A DNA stretch of 18,413 bases from Pseudomonadota bacterium (lineage in GTDB: Bacteria > Pseudomonadota > Gammaproteobacteria > Steroidobacterales > Steroidobacteraceae), in assembly GCA_023391335.1 (NCBI GenBank), contig JAEWBG010000079.1, positions 1-18,413 on the forward strand, given 5' to 3'. The number at the start of each line of letters is the position of its first letter. Within the stretch, counting starts at the first letter, position 1. The notes beneath the pieces are model-generated. The model saw nothing but the letters and a program-made list of their open reading frames with translations, made no database searches and was not told the DNA's origin. Below are positions 15,990 to 18,413 of this stretch, in pieces. A program made the translations under genes and the position numbers.

Positions 15990-16916
15990 ATGAGCACCGT
16001 TGCCAAAGACATTCCGTTGTTCGAAATGCCGGCGCAACACGCAAGCACCCAGCGGCGCACGCGCATCTTGTGCGTGAGCGACTTGGGGTCGCAATCGGAG
16101 CACGCATTGCAGCGTGCTTCGAGCCTCGCTCGCACGAGCGAGGCAGAGTTGCTGGTGCTGCATGTGCTCAGCGAGAAGCACTCTGAACAGGTGGTGCTCT
16201 CGAGCGCCGATCGCGCGCGTCTACGTTTGTGCGTGCCGACTGAGCGTGCAATTCCGGAAGACGAGCAACCCGCAGCGGTGCAGATTCGCCGCGGCAAGCC
16301 GCATCAGGTCATCCGAAACACTGCGCGCGAATGGAATGCGGAGTTGCTGGTCATTGCAGCGCCACAACCCAGTTCTATCGGCCGTCTATTCGGCACGACT
16401 GAAGAGCGGTTGCTTGCTTCGGTGAATATTCCCGTGTTGATCGTTCGCGGCGCGGCGCCGCAGACGTATCGAAACGTGGCCGTCGCGACCGATTTGCTGC
16501 CTGCCTCGATGCAAGCGGCACGAAAGGCGAGTGAACTGGGCTTCTTCGATGATTCGGATGTCACGTTCATTCACGCGTTCCGTCCGCCGTACGAGGGCAT
16601 CAACTTGGGCGATCCGCGTGCTTCGGAGCAACTCGAAACGTATCGCCAGAAGACCGGCCGACTCATCGAACAGCAACTCAATGCTGATATCGGCCTTGCG
16701 GGGTTGAAAAAGTATCGAACGAAAGTTCACTCACGACTTGCGACCGAACCCGAAGAGGGCATTGCGATGATGCTCGGCGAGCTGGGCACCGAACTGATGG
16801 TGATGAGTATGCCTCGCCGCTTTGCCCTGAAACGACTATTCGGACGCAGCACCGCGAGTCGGATTCTTCGCGACGTCAGGTGCGATGTGCTCGCGGTGCC
16901 GGAGAGGGGGGAGTAA
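15990..16916 (+). CDS. Tandem universal stress protein (UspA family, two domains)
   Basis: The 308-residue protein has two Usp domains. Domain 1 (about 22-154) runs from 'TRILCVSDLGSQSEHALQRA' through 'AELLVLHVL' and 'AELLVIAAPQ' to 'NIPVLIVRG'. Domain 2 (about 158-306) runs from 'YRNVAVATDLLPASMQAARK' through 'DVTFIHAFRPPYEG' and 'TELMVMSMPRR' to 'RCDVLAVPE'. The classical G-x2-G-x9-G(S/T) nucleotide loop is poorly kept in both halves ('GRLFGTTEERLLASV', 'LFGRSTASRILRDV'), so ATP binding is uncertain. A strong GGAGG six bases before the ATG decides the start. It probably is co-transcribed with rnk as a stress-response pair. Confidence 0.88.
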   Translation: MSTVAKDIPLFEMPAQHASTQRRTRILCVSDLGSQSEHALQRASSLARTSEAELLVLHVLSEKHSEQVVLSSADRARLRLCVPTERAIPEDEQPAAVQIRRGKPHQVIRNTAREWNAELLVIAAPQPSSIGRLFGTTEERLLASVNIPVLIVRGAAPQTYRNVAVATDLLPASMQAARKASELGFFDDSDVTFIHAFRPPYEGINLGDPRASEQLETYRQKTGRLIEQQLNADIGLAGLKKYRTKVHSRLATEPEEGIAMMLGELGTELMVMSMPRRFALKRLFGRSTASRILRDVRCDVLAVPERGE

Positions 16917-17187
16917 GAGGGAAGCCCGTTGGGCAGGGTAGCCATTGGCAGGGCAGCCGACCAAAGCGTCGGCAGGGAAGCCGAGAAGACTCGGCAGGCC
17001 AGATGCGGAATGAAGAGGGTAGCCCTTCGGGCAGGGTAGCCATTGGCAGGGCAGCCGGCCAAAGCGTCGGCAGGGAAGCCGAGAAGACGCGGCAGGCCAG
17101 ATGCGGAATGAAGAGGGCAGCCCTTCGGGCAAGGTGGGCCATTGGCAGGGAAGCCGAGAAGACTCGGCAGGCCAGAATTGGGAATGA
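16916..17187. repeat. Array of 98-bp tandem repeats made of small hairpins
   Basis: This 320-base gene-free stretch holds three head-to-tail copies beginning AGAGGG at 16916, 17014 and 17112, followed by a degenerate start at 17188. Units one and two are 98 bp and nearly identical; unit three is 76 bp. Each full unit is a series of GCC...GGC hairpins joined by AGGG-N-A linkers: GCCC/GGGC, GCC-att-GGC, GCCGAC/GTCGGC (16956-16973) and GCCGAG/CTCGGC, ending in a shared ATGCGGAATGA. Unit three lacks the GCCGAC/GTCGGC hairpin, as expected from recombination between the repeated linkers. The repeats begin at the usp stop and end near the IS. Overlapping frames here are low-complexity products of the repeat and I do not call them genes. 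Confidence 0.9.
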
Positions 17188-17219
17188 AGAGGAGGCACTG
17201 CGCGCGGGCGCTTCCTCTT
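17187..17219 (+). terminator. Possible terminator hairpin after the repeat array
   Basis: AAGAGGAGGCAC (17187-17198) can pair with GCGCTTCCTCTT (17208-17219), with one G-U and one mismatch, around a GC-rich loop. It could end the rnk-usp transcript after it crosses the repeats. It lacks a long U-tract. Confidence 0.35.
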
Positions 17220-17239
17220 ATCTGTACTAGTCAGAACAA

Positions 17240-18412
17240 GATCTGACAGATACCCGGCTCGATGCCTCTGGTTGTCAGAAGAAGTTAAGCAATGAGCTTC
17301 TCCTGACAGATGCGTTTGCCTTCATCGAAGGTTGCAATCGGAGTTCGTCCGCAGCACATCTTGCCTTGATGCGTGCGCTCATAGTTATACGAGTGCATCC
17401 AATGATCAAGATCACTCTGTAGCTGCTCGATGGTGCTGTAGAGCTTCTTGCGGAAGGCGACCTGATAAAACTCGTTGAGCACTGTCTTGTGGAAGCGCTC
17501 GCAGATGCCGTTGGTCTGCGGCGATTGTGCTTGGGTCTTGGTGTGCTCGATCTCGTTGATGGCCAAGTACAGTTGATATGCATGCTGTTCGGCTTTGCCG
17601 CAGTACTCGGTGCCACGATCGGTGAGGATGCGCAGTAACTGCACGCCCTGGCTGTCATAGAAGGGCAGCACCCGATCGTTGAGAAGATCAGCTGCAGCGA
17701 TCGGTGTCTTAGTCGTGTAGAGCTTGGCGAAGGCCACCTTCGCGTAAGTGTCCACGAAGGTTTGCTGATAAATCCGCCCCACGCCTTTCATGTTGCCGAC
17801 GTAAAAGGTGTCCTGAGAGCCGAGATATCCAGGGTGAGCCGTTTCGATCTCACCGCAAGCGACATCGTCCTCTTTCTTGCGCTCTAGGGCCGGGCCTGCA
17901 GCTGCTTCTCGGTGAGAACCCCGCCTTGCTCAGCGATACGCTTCTCCAATGCCGCTAGGCGCAGCTTGAAGGTTTGCAGCCCGTGCCGCAGCCACACCGA
18001 GCGCACGCCACCGGAGGAGATGAACAGATTCTGCTTGCGCAGCTCATTGGCCACTCGATGCTGACCGGCAGCTGGATTCTCAAAGGCGAATTCGACGACT
18101 GCTTTCTCGATCGCTTCATCGACTCGATTCTTCAGATTCGGCGCACGTCGATCCTTGTGCAGCAAGGCCTCCAGGCCACCGGTCTCTTTAGCCTCCTTGA
18201 CCCGATAGAACGTATCTCTCGATACACCCATCAATCGACAGGCTTGGGAGACGTTCTCCAACTCCTCGGCGAGATTCAACAGACCAAGCTTGTGCTTGAT
18301 GATGCTCTGACTTACAACACTCATGCGGGGTTATTCCTCTTAAGTTTGATGCTTGCCTGGTAACAAACATCGAACCGGATAACCCCGTCTCTTTCAAGAC
18401 GACTGTCAGATC
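17240..18412 (-). mobile_element. IS481-family insertion sequence, about 1.17 kb
   Basis: GATCTGACAG at 17240-17249 and its reverse complement CTGTCAGATC at 18403-18412 are perfect 10-bp inverted ends that bracket a transposase gene. A second inverted pair lies inside: the left CCGGCTCGATG (17254-17264) mirrors the right CATCGAACCGG (18369-18379), but is about 20 bp closer to its terminus than the right pair. The true outer ends may lie a few bases further out, and the right flank is cut by the window edge, so no target duplication can be shown. The size fits IS481 elements. The transposase is frameshifted, so this copy is probably inactive unless the frameshift is a sequencing error. Confidence 0.75.
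17285..18324 (-). pseudogene. IS481-family DDE transposase, split by a frameshift
   Basis: The first part (18324 to the TAG at 17884-17886, 146 residues) has an AGAGGA Shine-Dalgarno and starts MSVVSQSIIKHKLGLLNLAE. Its helix-turn-helix is 'NVSQACRLMGVSRDTFYRVK', followed by 'GGLEALLHKDRRAPNLKNRV'. The second part, read in another frame, continues 'ALERKKEDDVACGEIETAHP' and ends at 17285. It holds the catalytic triad: Asp in 'GSQDTFYVG', Asp in 'ILTDRGTEYCG' and Glu in 'NGICERFHKTV'. The break lies in the G/C run GCCCGGCCC around 17887-17895; relative to a continuous reading ...LQA-ALERKK... there are two extra bases, or one is missing. IS481 transposases are normally one continuous ORF of about 350 residues, which the two parts together would make. 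Confidence 0.88.
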
Positions 18413-18413
18413 A

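Noticed and set aside
16916..17187. A CRISPR array
   Set aside because: The repeated unit is 98 bp and contiguous without unique spacers, and no cas genes are present.
16727..17230. Several overlapping frames over the tandem repeats, on both strands
   Set aside because: Their products are repeats such as 'LPCQWLPCP' that simply translate the array; no start signals or conserved fold are visible.
1..18413. tRNA, rRNA or riboswitch genes
   Set aside because: I saw no tRNA cloverleaf, rRNA segment or known riboswitch core in the gaps; the gaps are short and filled by the promoters, repeats and hairpins listed.

Overview
The window reads as a chromosomal segment of a chitin- or GlcNAc-using Gram-negative bacterium. 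I infer a gammaproteobacterium of the Xanthomonadales/Nevskiales/Steroidobacterales type, because it has a TonB-dependent receptor of the Xanthomonas/Caulobacter kind, a lipoprotein hexosaminidase, SIS-type GlcN6P deaminase, Rnk, NhaR, and moderately high GC with short intergenic gaps. The species cannot be fixed from the sequence.

Layout. (1) 1-1853: a MarR-type regulator cut by the left edge (minus), a divergent CHAD-domain protein (plus), and a small DUF3562-like protein (minus). (2) 2069-14364: a two-armed GlcNAc/chitooligosaccharide utilisation locus. The leftward arm is nagQ (GntR), nagB-II and nagA, joined by a 2-nt gap and a TAATG overlap. The rightward arm is a TonB receptor, a terminator, a GH20 hexosaminidase, an EIIA-HPr-EI fusion (NagF-like) and an EIIC-EIIB-EIIB' permease (NagE-like), the last three separated by 4 nt each. 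The 240-bp divergent region carries a good sigma-70 promoter for the receptor and a cluster of ATTGG/TGGTA half-sites, some inside the promoter spacer and some over a possible nagQ promoter. (3) 14378-16916: an imperfect inverted repeat, a leftward NhaR-type LysR regulator, and a divergent rnk-usp pair. (4) 16916-18413: an array of 98-bp tandem repeats built from small hairpins, then an IS481-family element whose transposase is split by a frameshift.

How the genes work together: the receptor should import chitooligosaccharides across the outer membrane, the periplasmic lipoprotein GH20 should release GlcNAc, and NagF plus NagE form a nearly complete private phosphotransfer chain from PEP to the sugar. 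NagA and NagB-II then yield GlcN6P and Fru6P, under NagQ control. The most interesting points are the second EIIB copy with His in place of the catalytic Cys, the operator architecture, and the hairpin repeat array next to the IS. I saw no convincing wholly new system; the nag locus is a known type with some unusual details.
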